NCBI GenBank assembly: GCA_964571235.1
Contig: CAZNAI010000007.1
Coordinates: 1 to 64,000 of the forward strand
DNA from: JACRAV01 sp964571235
GTDB lineage: Bacteria; Zixibacteria; MSB-5A5; GN15; FEB-12
Direction: 5' to 3'
Length of the DNA stretch: 64,000 bases
How positions within the stretch are numbered: the stretch's first letter is position 1; each line of letters opens with the position of its first letter. The notes under the pieces were generated by a model. That model worked only from the letters and a program-made list of their open reading frames with translations, did no database searches and was not told the origin of the DNA. A program made the position numbers and the translations under genes. Shown here piece by piece: positions 33,312 through 40,976 of the stretch.

Positions 33312-34868
33312 ATGAGAAGAGCATATACCCTTGGAATTCTGACAGTGCTGGCCATAGCGCTGGCGCTATCGTTTACGCTAAGCGGATGTAACCGCAAGAT
33401 AGATTCGCTCGATCCGGTACGGGCATTACCTGACCCGCTTCACGCACCGATCAATTTGACCGCCCTCATTGGGATTCGCGCGGTGACATTGAACTGGGAG
33501 ATGCCGGTGGCGACGGGAGTCTCCTTCTACCGAATTTATGTCGCCGATTCGCTCGGTGGCGAGTTCCAACTTCGCGACACCAGCCACACCCTTTCGCGTA
33601 CTATCGGTGGATTGTCCTACAATCGCCAGTATGTTTTCGCGGTAGCGGCAGTAAGGTCTTCCAATGATGAGGGAGACCGGTCGTTCCCAATAAGTGTACA
33701 GGTACCGGCGCTTTCGCTGGTGATCGACGGCGACGCCGAATACGCCAATTCACGGAATGTCCAGATCGCGCTCAACGCCGGAATCGGGGCTACGGAATAT
33801 CAGATTTCCGAGGACTCAAGTTTCGCGACTGCGCCGATCCTGGGATATTCCAACAGCGTGTCGTTTGAGTTGTCTTCAGGCGAAGTAAAAAAGCGTGTCT
33901 ACGCGCGGTTCTATTACTCGGACGGTTCCCGGACTAACGCCGCGGTGTACGACGAAATTACGCTCGACATGCGGGCGTCGATCTCACTCTTTGAGTTCCT
34001 GCCGGTGCAAACGAGTTTTCAGACCGGCGAGACGATCACGTTCGAACTCACGTCCGGAGAATTGAAAGGAACCGCCTCGGTTTCATTTATCGGGGCGCCG
34101 CTCATTCCGCTCTACGACGACGGGTTTTTTCCTGATGCTGTAGCCAATGACGGCAAGTATACCGGTCGCTGGCTGATTCCGGTGGGTGTTTCGTCATCCG
34201 GCACCGAGGTCAGCGGGTCGTTTACCGATGCCGCCGGTAATGAAGCATTGCCGTATAAGGCGTCGGAGTTTCTGAATATTGTCGCCGCAACCGAACCGGT
34301 CACGATCGTTTCGACTTTTCCGTCGTCGACGTATCAAATCGCAGTCAACTGGACTCCGTCGACCTCGCCCAATTTTCAGGCGTACCGACTGTATAGAGCG
34401 CTCAACAGCAATGTTTCGACAACGTCGACGCTCGTCACAAGTATTTTCGACAAACCGTCCTCCGGATACACCGACACGACGCTGAGCGCAAACACTAAGT
34501 ACTTCTATCGCGTGTATGTCATCGACAGCTTCGGCTATACAGCGGCGTCGAATGTCGACTCGGCGCAAACGCTCGTCAACACGGCCCCGACAGCGGTGTC
34601 GTTGGCCGGGTCGCTTGCCGGAGATTCTGCAGGGTTTGACCTGAGCTGGACGATTTCGAGTGAAACGGATTTTGCCTCATATCGCATTTACCGGAGGAAT
34701 TCACCGGGCGTGACGACTGCTGATCTGCAGGTCAAGATTGTTAATGAAAGAAATACCGATAGCGCCTCTGATCAGGTTGCCGGTTCAGCGACGGTGTACT
34801 ATCGAATATTTGTGTTTGATCGTCATGGGCTGAGTACCGGATCAAATGAAATTTCACTGACGAAGTAA
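33312..34868 (+). CDS. Fibronectin type III-like lipoprotein
   Basis: A 518-residue lipoprotein with signal sequence and lipobox LSGC (Cys26). Residues about 45-125 form an FN3-like domain (APINLTALIGIRAVTLNWEM, YNRQYVFAVAAVRS). Residues about 125-340 hold a less clear beta-rich region. Two more FN3-like domains follow near 345-430 and 435-518, each with the pattern VNWTPS or LSWTISSETDFASYRIYRR and a Tyr-rich strand such as TKYFYRVYVIDSFGY. A binding or adhesion role on the outer surface is plausible. Positioned 1 base after the PEGA protein gene. Confidence 0.85.
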   Translation: MRRAYTLGILTVLAIALALSFTLSGCNRKIDSLDPVRALPDPLHAPINLTALIGIRAVTLNWEMPVATGVSFYRIYVADSLGGEFQLRDTSHTLSRTIGGLSYNRQYVFAVAAVRSSNDEGDRSFPISVQVPALSLVIDGDAEYANSRNVQIALNAGIGATEYQISEDSSFATAPILGYSNSVSFELSSGEVKKRVYARFYYSDGSRTNAAVYDEITLDMRASISLFEFLPVQTSFQTGETITFELTSGELKGTASVSFIGAPLIPLYDDGFFPDAVANDGKYTGRWLIPVGVSSSGTEVSGSFTDAAGNEALPYKASEFLNIVAATEPVTIVSTFPSSTYQIAVNWTPSTSPNFQAYRLYRALNSNVSTTSTLVTSIFDKPSSGYTDTTLSANTKYFYRVYVIDSFGYTAASNVDSAQTLVNTAPTAVSLAGSLAGDSAGFDLSWTISSETDFASYRIYRRNSPGVTTADLQVKIVNERNTDSASDQVAGSATVYYRIFVFDRHGLSTGSNEISLTK

Positions 34869-34872
34869 CCCA

Positions 34873-35706
34873 ATGCGATTTATTGCCGGAGTCAACCGTC
34901 TTCTTTCGATAGTGGCCGATACCTTTCGCCAGTTGTTTACCTGGCGAATCTGGGGAGTGCTGGCGCTTTACTACTTCGTGCAATGGCTGGTCCTGCTGGC
35001 TCATTATCAGTTCACCTCGCCGGTTTTTGGCTGGCTTGCCTCGATTACGCTCAGTTTTCAACAGACCGACCGGGCTGTGGCCTTTACGCATTATCCGGCT
35101 CACCTGATCTTGCTTCCGGGCATATTTGGCTGGGCGAAATTCGCGCTTGGGTTTTTAGCCGAGGGGCTGGTGTTTGGATTTGTTGCCATGGAATTCCGCA
35201 AGCGGTTTTCCCGTGAAGAACCCCAGACTCGCTCGGTTTTCAGCATGTGGATTCATTTGCTGATTATTTGGGCAGTGATTAATGGTCTGGCGCTGGCGCT
35301 GGGCGAATTTGTGCCGTCGCTGTTGGCCTCTAAATTGTATAGTCAGAAACGCATCGCCGCGTTTGCCTTTGTGCTGATGCCGGCGCTCTTTACTATAGTC
35401 TCAGCTCTTTTCTTCTACTCATTTGCTGTAATAGTATCATCAAAGCGAAGCGCTTTAAGCGCTCTTGGGCAGGCCCTTAAACTTTTCGGCCGCAATCCGA
35501 TCACCACGCTGATTCTTACTTTTATGGTCATTGTGGTTCCGGTGCTACTTTCTGCTATAACCGGGGCTTACGCAACCACCCTGGTCGACAAGTTTCGGCC
35601 GGAGTTGGTCTATTGGCTGTTAGTTGTAGGAATATGTGTTGACATGATCTCGGCCTTTTTCTGGATGGGATTCACCGCCCGACTGGTGGCCGACGAATCT
35701 GCCTGA
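34873..35706 (+). CDS. Polytopic membrane protein, function unknown
   Basis: A 277-residue protein with about six hydrophobic segments (for example IWGVLALYYFVQWLVLLAHY, MWIHLLIIWAVINGLALALG and VYWLLVVGICVDMISAFFWM). I do not recognise a family with certainty; the layout resembles DUF975/YciC-like membrane proteins. It is 4 bases after the lipoprotein gene and probably cotranscribed. Confidence 0.8.
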   Translation: MRFIAGVNRLLSIVADTFRQLFTWRIWGVLALYYFVQWLVLLAHYQFTSPVFGWLASITLSFQQTDRAVAFTHYPAHLILLPGIFGWAKFALGFLAEGLVFGFVAMEFRKRFSREEPQTRSVFSMWIHLLIIWAVINGLALALGEFVPSLLASKLYSQKRIAAFAFVLMPALFTIVSALFFYSFAVIVSSKRSALSALGQALKLFGRNPITTLILTFMVIVVPVLLSAITGAYATTLVDKFRPELVYWLLVVGICVDMISAFFWMGFTARLVADESA

Positions 35707-35710
35707 GCCA

Positions 35711-35922
35711 TTATTTCCCTTTTTTCCGCTCGATCGCCTTCTGAATTTCAATCTTCTTTGCGATTAGTCCGGTTGGTTGCACCATTCTGAAACGAATGGT
35801 ATAGCCGCTTTCCGCTATCGGCGGCAATAGTCCAAAATATCAGCACCCTCGCGAGAAATTCGCTCAAAAAAGTACCACTTCCCGCCGATAGTGTAAGGGA
35901 ATGACCAAAGGTACAAGTGCAT
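35711..35922 (-). pseudogene. Possible small minus-strand gene remnant with one frameshift
   Basis: On the minus strand, a reading frame starting at 35922 gives a protein-like sequence including IGGKWYFFERISREGADILD and stops at 35815. Moving by one base at CGCCG continues as IAESGYTIRFRMVQPTGLIA, then KKIEIQKAIERKKGK and a stop at 35711. The joined reading is about 70 residues with no other stop. There is no ribosome binding site, and the start overlaps the divergent response-regulator start. It could be a decayed gene, a sequencing error or chance. Confidence 0.3.
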
Positions 35923-37345
35923 GAAAAAAATACTGCTGGTAGACGACGACAAAGAAGTTTCGCAATCGCTGGCCAACTTGTTCGACACGGACAAGTTTGC
36001 ATTCGATTTTCTTGAGGACGGGACGGACGTCCCGGTGTACCTGAAAAAACAGGCGCCGGATCTCGTCATGCTCGATGTCAACCTGCCGTCGCTTTCGGGG
36101 CTGGAAGTGCTCAAACAAATTCGCTCGGTAAATGATCACTTGCCGGTGATCATGATCTCCGGATTCGTATCGACGGAGAACGCTATCGAAGCGATGCGCG
36201 AGGGAGCGTACGAGTATCTGACCAAGCCGTTTGAAATACACAAGCTGATCGACACTGTCAACAAGGCCTGCGGTTTCAATCAGGCGACCGCGAGTCTTGT
36301 AATGCCGGCCAAAGCGGACGCGGGGGCGCTGGCGGATGAGATCATCGGCAAGTCGCCTGAGATTGTCGAAATCGCCAAAGTGATAGGGCAGGTTTCCAAG
36401 ACCGATGCGGCAGTTCTCATCTTTGGCGATTCCGGAACCGGGAAAGAATTAGTGGCCCGCGCGATTCATCGCAATTCAAAGCGCAAGAACGGGCCGTTTT
36501 TGTCGGTCAATTGCGCCGCGCTACCTGAAACTCTGCTTGAGTCGGAATTGTTCGGCCACGAAAAGGGTGCTTTTACCGGAGCCTACTACAAGCGAATCGG
36601 AAAGTTTGAGCAGGCCCACGAAGGTACGCTCTTCTTAGACGAGATCGGCGATATGTCGATGCTGACGCAATCCAAGCTCTTGCGAGTTCTCCAGGAACGG
36701 TGCTTCGAACGGGTCGGCGGTAATGAGACAATCAAGGCCGATGTTCGCATTATCGCGGCGACCAACAAATCGTTGGTGCAATCGATGAAAGAGGGCTCGT
36801 TCCGGGTCGATCTATTCTACCGGCTCAAAGTGGTGTCGATTTATCTGCCGGCCCTGAAAGACCGCAAAGATGACATTCTACTCTTGGCCGACTATTTCAG
36901 AAACAAGTTCTCCGAGAGTCTGGCGGTGCCAGCCAAGCAGATTTCGAAAAAGGCTCAGCAATCGCTATTGAAATATCCCTGGCCGGGAAATGTTCGGGAA
37001 CTTGAGAACAATGTGCACACGGCGATGGTGATGTCGAAAAACGACACGCTACAGCCGGAAGATTTTCCGTCACTGACCGAAGAGAAGCCAAAGTCAGATG
37101 TTGATCTGTCGGTGTTGCAGAACGACTATACAGAGACTTTCAAAAAGATCGTCGACCCGATCATGCCCCAGTTAATCGCCAACTCGCCGGGGCAGATTTA
37201 CCATTTTCTTGAATCGGCGCTGGAGCGGGCAGTCATTGCCTCGTGCCTGAAACAGTACAACGGAAACCAGGTGAAGAGCTCCGAGGTTCTGGGTATCTCG
37301 CGCAATACGCTGAGAGACCGCATCGCGAAGTACAATCTTTACTAA
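35921..37345 (+). CDS. NtrC-family sigma-54-dependent response regulator
   Basis: A 474-residue activator. Residues 1-120 are a receiver domain, with the acidic pair in LLVDDDKE, phospho-acceptor Asp52 (VMLDVNLP) and the Lys of TKPFE. Residues about 140-370 are the AAA+ domain: Walker A GDSGTGKELVARAIH, the sigma-54 contact GAFTGA at about 216, Walker B TLFLDEIGDM and the arginine-finger region FRVDLFYRLKVVSIYLP. The C-terminus is a Fis-type helix-turn-helix (VKSSEVLGISRNTLRDRIAK). No histidine kinase is adjacent. Sigma-54 promoters at 30140, 31437 and 47470 are possible targets. Confidence 0.95.
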   Translation: MKKILLVDDDKEVSQSLANLFDTDKFAFDFLEDGTDVPVYLKKQAPDLVMLDVNLPSLSGLEVLKQIRSVNDHLPVIMISGFVSTENAIEAMREGAYEYLTKPFEIHKLIDTVNKACGFNQATASLVMPAKADAGALADEIIGKSPEIVEIAKVIGQVSKTDAAVLIFGDSGTGKELVARAIHRNSKRKNGPFLSVNCAALPETLLESELFGHEKGAFTGAYYKRIGKFEQAHEGTLFLDEIGDMSMLTQSKLLRVLQERCFERVGGNETIKADVRIIAATNKSLVQSMKEGSFRVDLFYRLKVVSIYLPALKDRKDDILLLADYFRNKFSESLAVPAKQISKKAQQSLLKYPWPGNVRELENNVHTAMVMSKNDTLQPEDFPSLTEEKPKSDVDLSVLQNDYTETFKKIVDPIMPQLIANSPGQIYHFLESALERAVIASCLKQYNGNQVKSSEVLGISRNTLRDRIAKYNLY

Positions 37346-37370
37346 GCCAAATTGCCATCAAATTCAGAGG

Positions 37371-37402
37371 CGGCCGCAGAGAAGTCTGCGGCCGTTTTTT
37401 TT
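37371..37402 (+). terminator. Rho-independent terminator after the response regulator
   Basis: Stem CGGCCGCAGA / TCTGCGGCCG (10 pairs) with loop GAAG and eight T. Confidence 0.93.
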
Positions 37403-37490
37403 GCGCTCTCAAGTCAGCGGTGTTCAATGGAAACTGTTATGGCCCGCCAGCCGTACAATGGCCGAGGAGGATCGCGCTCGGAATTAAAAG

Positions 37491-37519
37491 TTGACTCTAC
37501 AGCGGCGCGGGCCTACGTT
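37491..37519 (+). promoter_or_regulatory. Candidate sigma-70 promoter
   Basis: TTGACT and TACGTT with a 17-base spacer, about 40 bases before the start of the barrel protein gene at 37562. The -10 box is a weak match. Confidence 0.4.
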
Positions 37520-37561
37520 TTTTTCGCGAAACATGTACTTACCGTTGAAAGGACTCGACTG

Positions 37562-38185
37562 ATGCGTTCACGAATATTCTCTACTTGTATCATCTTGATG
37601 GCGGCCTGTATCCCGGTGACGGTCATGGCCGGAGGCGCAGGTTCGGTTTTTGGCGGATTGTCGACCGCCCAGCCCTATGGTCAGGGGATCGGCACCATCG
37701 GAATCTCGGGCGGCATCGCCGACGCCAATTCATTCGGCGGATGGTTTGGGTACGGTATGTCGAAATATGTCGACGGCCGAATCAAACTGGCGTTTTGGGA
37801 TGCGGGACCATCAACCCAGTTAGCTTTGGGCGGCGATTTCAAGTGGCAGTTCTGGTCCGTGGCCGAGGGTTCGCGCTATCCTATGGATATGGCTCTGGGC
37901 GGGTTCCTGGAGTATCTCGACGGGGACGGCGGCTCAGTGACCGAGATTGGCTCGCATCTTGTAGCATCCTACCCTTTCCGGCTCTCTAACGGAAGCACGT
38001 TATCACCCTATGGTCGGCTGAATGTCAGAATTGAACATGTATCTGTCGTGGACAAGTCAGACATTCGTTTCGGACTCAATGCTGGCGCCGCGTGGGAGGC
38101 CAGCAGGAATCTGAAGTTCTTTGGGGAGTTTCAGATCGACGGCAACGACGGTGTCTTTCTCGGTGTGGAATTCGGCGTGATGTAG
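37562..38185 (+). CDS. Small outer-membrane beta-barrel-like protein
   Basis: A 207-residue exported protein. The signal peptide (residues 1-24) ends VMA, followed by a Gly-rich mature start GGAGSVFGGLSTAQPYGQG. The rest alternates in the pattern of an eight-strand barrel and ends VFLGVEFGVM. The ATG at 37562 is chosen because upstream in-frame codons run through the promoter and would hide the signal peptide; AAAGGA lies before it. No specific family recognised. Confidence 0.78.
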   Translation: MRSRIFSTCIILMAACIPVTVMAGGAGSVFGGLSTAQPYGQGIGTIGISGGIADANSFGGWFGYGMSKYVDGRIKLAFWDAGPSTQLALGGDFKWQFWSVAEGSRYPMDMALGGFLEYLDGDGGSVTEIGSHLVASYPFRLSNGSTLSPYGRLNVRIEHVSVVDKSDIRFGLNAGAAWEASRNLKFFGEFQIDGNDGVFLGVEFGVM

Positions 38186-38255
38186 CCGACTTTCATAAGC
38201 GCACACTGGTTGGGCACCGGGTTTCCGAAGCGGGTGGTACCTCAATTGTTGATTA

Positions 38256-38277
38256 CTGCCGGCTGACCAGTCCGGCA
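38256..38277 (+). terminator. Weak hairpin before the GT9-GmhB gene
   Basis: TACTGCCGG and CCGGCAGTA form a 9 bp stem with a 9-base loop, followed by TATTCT rather than a T-run. It may end the barrel-protein transcript. Confidence 0.45.
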
Positions 38278-38290
38278 GTATATTCTACTC

Positions 38291-39856
38291 ATGGCTAAGA
38301 CGTTTTTGGTGATTCGATTCGGGTCGCTGGGGGATGTCATTTTGACATCCGCGCCGGTGCTGAATCTTCGCCTTGCCTGTCCCGACTGCCGCATTTTGTA
38401 TCTGACGCGCGAGCGGTACCGTCCGCTGATAGAGATGTTCCGCACAGTTGACGAAGTCATCACGGTGAGCGATCGCCCCGGCTACGGCGAGATGAGCCGG
38501 GTGATTCTCGATCTTGAAGACCGGAAGCTCGACGGCATTGTTGATTTGCATGGGAGCCTGCGGTCATGGCTTGTCAAGCGGCTAGTCAACGCCAACGCCA
38601 AATACAGCTATCCCAAACGAAGACACGAGCGGTACCAGCTTGTACGGAACCATAAGATTCCGGCGGTGCGGCCGTATACGATTGATTCCTACAATCAGGC
38701 GATTGAACAGGTGGGGGCAGAGAGTGTCTCGCGACGCCCAGTGTTGTGGCGCAAACCCGAATCGAATGATGAGATTGAGAGACGCGAGGGGAAGACAGTC
38801 GTTATCGCGCCGGGAGCGGCTCACGCCAACAAGCAGTGGCCACTTGAGCGGTTTGCGCAGGTAGCAACTAAGCTTTCCGAAGAATTTGGTGCGCACATTG
38901 TGTGGCTGGTAACCGGGAGCGATGACGCCCGCTTGGATATTTCGCAATATCTTGGCCGTGACCAATACACCAGATTTATAGACCGCCCTTATACGGAGCT
39001 CGCCGATGCAATCGCGGGGGCCGATTTGACAATTGCCAATGATTCGGGGATCGCCCATTTGTCGAGCGGCCTGGGTACGCCGACATTTGTGATTTTCGGG
39101 CCGACCCATCCAGCGCTCGGGTTTGCGCCCAAGGGGACATTCGATCAGGTGATCGAAGTCGATGAACCGTGTCGCCCCTGTTCATTGCACGGCAGACGCC
39201 CCTGTCACCGTGAGCAGAGGTTTTGCTTTACCCGGATCACTGCCGACGATGTGGTCGCACGTGCGAGAGAGATATTGTCGCGCGATATGAAAGGAAATCG
39301 GGCGTTGATTTTGGATCGCGATGGGACTGTAATTGTTAACAAGCATTATCTCGCTGACCCGGAGGGAGTGCAGTTAGAAGCGACTGTTTTGGAAGCGTTG
39401 ACCATTGCCCAACAGCGCGGCTGGAAACTGGTGGTCGTAACAAACCAATCGGGGGTGGCGCGAGCAATGTTCTCGATTGAGGATGTCGAACGGGTCAATG
39501 GCCGACTCCTTCAAATGTTGACCGCGCAGGGAGTGCGGATCGACGGTGTCTGGTACTGCCCGCACCATCCGACCGAGGGGAGAGTCGCTGAATTCTCGGT
39601 TCCGTGTGATTGTCGGAAGCCGTCGCCGGGGATGCTCGATCAGGCGGCCCGCACGATCGGTTTCTCAGTGCGTGATGCAATCGTCATCGGCGATCATATT
39701 GATGATTATTTGCTGGGGCAAGGAGTCGGGGCAAGGGCGCTGGTAGTCCGGACAGGCCACGGGCGGGTCACTGAGGAAGAATTACAGCGCTCGGGAGTCG
39801 ATACCACGGGAATCGTCTTCGCGAATTTGTTGGCGGCGGTACAGAGTCTTGAATAG
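38291..39856 (+). CDS. Heptosyltransferase (GT9) fused to GmhB-type phosphatase
   Basis: A 521-residue bifunctional protein. Residues 1-330 are a GT9 ADP-heptose:LPS heptosyltransferase: FLVIRFGSLGDVILTSAPVL, APGAAHANKQWPLERFAQVA, ADLTIANDSGIAHLSSGLGT and VIFGPTHP. From residue 337 it is a HAD phosphatase of the D-glycero-beta-D-manno-heptose-1,7-bisphosphate 7-phosphatase type: ALILDRDGTV (Asp342, Asp344), the zinc-binding WYCPHHP and CDCRKPSPGML, then VIGDHIDDYLLG. GmhB acts in making ADP-heptose and GT9 uses it, so one protein covers two steps of LPS inner-core synthesis. Confidence 0.93.
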   Translation: MAKTFLVIRFGSLGDVILTSAPVLNLRLACPDCRILYLTRERYRPLIEMFRTVDEVITVSDRPGYGEMSRVILDLEDRKLDGIVDLHGSLRSWLVKRLVNANAKYSYPKRRHERYQLVRNHKIPAVRPYTIDSYNQAIEQVGAESVSRRPVLWRKPESNDEIERREGKTVVIAPGAAHANKQWPLERFAQVATKLSEEFGAHIVWLVTGSDDARLDISQYLGRDQYTRFIDRPYTELADAIAGADLTIANDSGIAHLSSGLGTPTFVIFGPTHPALGFAPKGTFDQVIEVDEPCRPCSLHGRRPCHREQRFCFTRITADDVVARAREILSRDMKGNRALILDRDGTVIVNKHYLADPEGVQLEATVLEALTIAQQRGWKLVVVTNQSGVARAMFSIEDVERVNGRLLQMLTAQGVRIDGVWYCPHHPTEGRVAEFSVPCDCRKPSPGMLDQAARTIGFSVRDAIVIGDHIDDYLLGQGVGARALVVRTGHGRVTEEELQRSGVDTTGIVFANLLAAVQSLE

Positions 39857-39865
39857 GGGAACGAT

Positions 39866-40854
39866 GTGGTACACCCGGCGCTATTCGGCGAAGAACTCGA
39901 GCAGGGGGTAATTCGCTGTACTTTGTGTCCGGCCAACTGTCGGTTGACCGACGGTCAGCGGGGCATTTGTACCAGCCGTTACAACCGGGGGGGAGGCTTC
40001 TTACCGACAACTATGGCGAGGCGGTCACCTTGGCGGTCGACCCAATCGAAAAAAAACCGCTTTATCATTTCTATCCCGGGTCACGGATTTTATCGACAGG
40101 CCCAAACTGCTGTAATCTGGCTTGCTCATTCTGTCAGAATTGGTCGATTTCCCAGCAGAAGTCGCCGACTCGCTATCATTCACCGGAAGAGCTTGTCCAA
40201 ATCGCGCTTGACGAAAAATCAATCGGAATCGCATTCACTTATTCAGAACCACTGCTCTGGTACGAATATATTCTTGATGTTGCCCCACGTGCTCATTCGG
40301 TCGGACTGAAAGTAGTGCTGGTCACCAATGGGTATATCAACCCAAAACCGCTTAGTGAACTGCTCCCACGCATCGACGCTTTCAATGTCGATTTGAAGGG
40401 AATGAATCCGAAGTTCTACTCCCGGATATGCAAAGGCAAAGTAGAACCGGTGCTGGACAATATTCGCGCCATCGCACAGTCTACCGCCCATTTGGAGATC
40501 ACCAATCTGGTAATTCCCGGCGAGAATGATTCACCGTCGGACATTTCTGCGCTCGTGGAGTTTGTCGCGTCGATTTCTGATCTTATTCCGCTCCATTTCT
40601 CGGCCTACCATCCCGATTACCGGATGCCGAATCCCGCGACTTCGTGCGCAACACTGAAGCGGGCCGCCGAAATCGCCCACCGCGAACTCAGATTTGTCTA
40701 TTTGGGGAATACCGCCGGCTTGGAAGAAAATAATACCTACTGCCTTACATGTCGAAACCTCTTGATCGAACGACACGGGTACAGTGTCGCGGTCCGCGGA
40801 CTGGCCGGAACCGCCTGCACTCTTTGCGGGGTGGCCTCGGCGATTCGCCGGTGA
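39866..40854 (+). CDS. AmmeMemoRadiSam-type radical SAM enzyme, apparent frameshift
   Basis: Homologous to radical SAM proteins of the AMMECR1/Memo system (related to pyruvate-formate-lyase activators). The normal N-terminus is read in one frame: GTG start, VHPALFGEELEQGVIRCTLC and PANCRLTDGQRGICTSRYN. The rest is in the next frame: LTDNYGEAVTLAVDPIEKKP, GPNCCNLACSFCQNW with the CxxxCxxC iron-sulfur motif, FTYSEPLLWYEY and FNVDLKGMN. The frame changes at a run of seven G at 39987-39993; eight would restore it. A homopolymer sequencing error is the most likely cause, real inactivation or slippage are the alternatives. An AGGGGAACGAT box precedes the GTG. AMMECR1 and Memo genes are not in the window. 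Confidence 0.85.
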
Positions 40855-40976
40855 CACCTTGCCTTTGGCGGATAATTTCCGATAATAGCAGTGCCGGGCA
40901 GGTTGCGCTTTCCCTTGGGCGAAAGCAGGAACTGATACGTCTACAAGGATGTTGCCCAATTGAAGGATGCACCCGA

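Noticed and set aside
40749..40976. An N-terminal extension of 76 residues on the peptidase-barrel protein
   Set aside because: It overlaps the radical SAM gene and would bury the signal peptide; the ATG at 40977 has a GAAGGA box.
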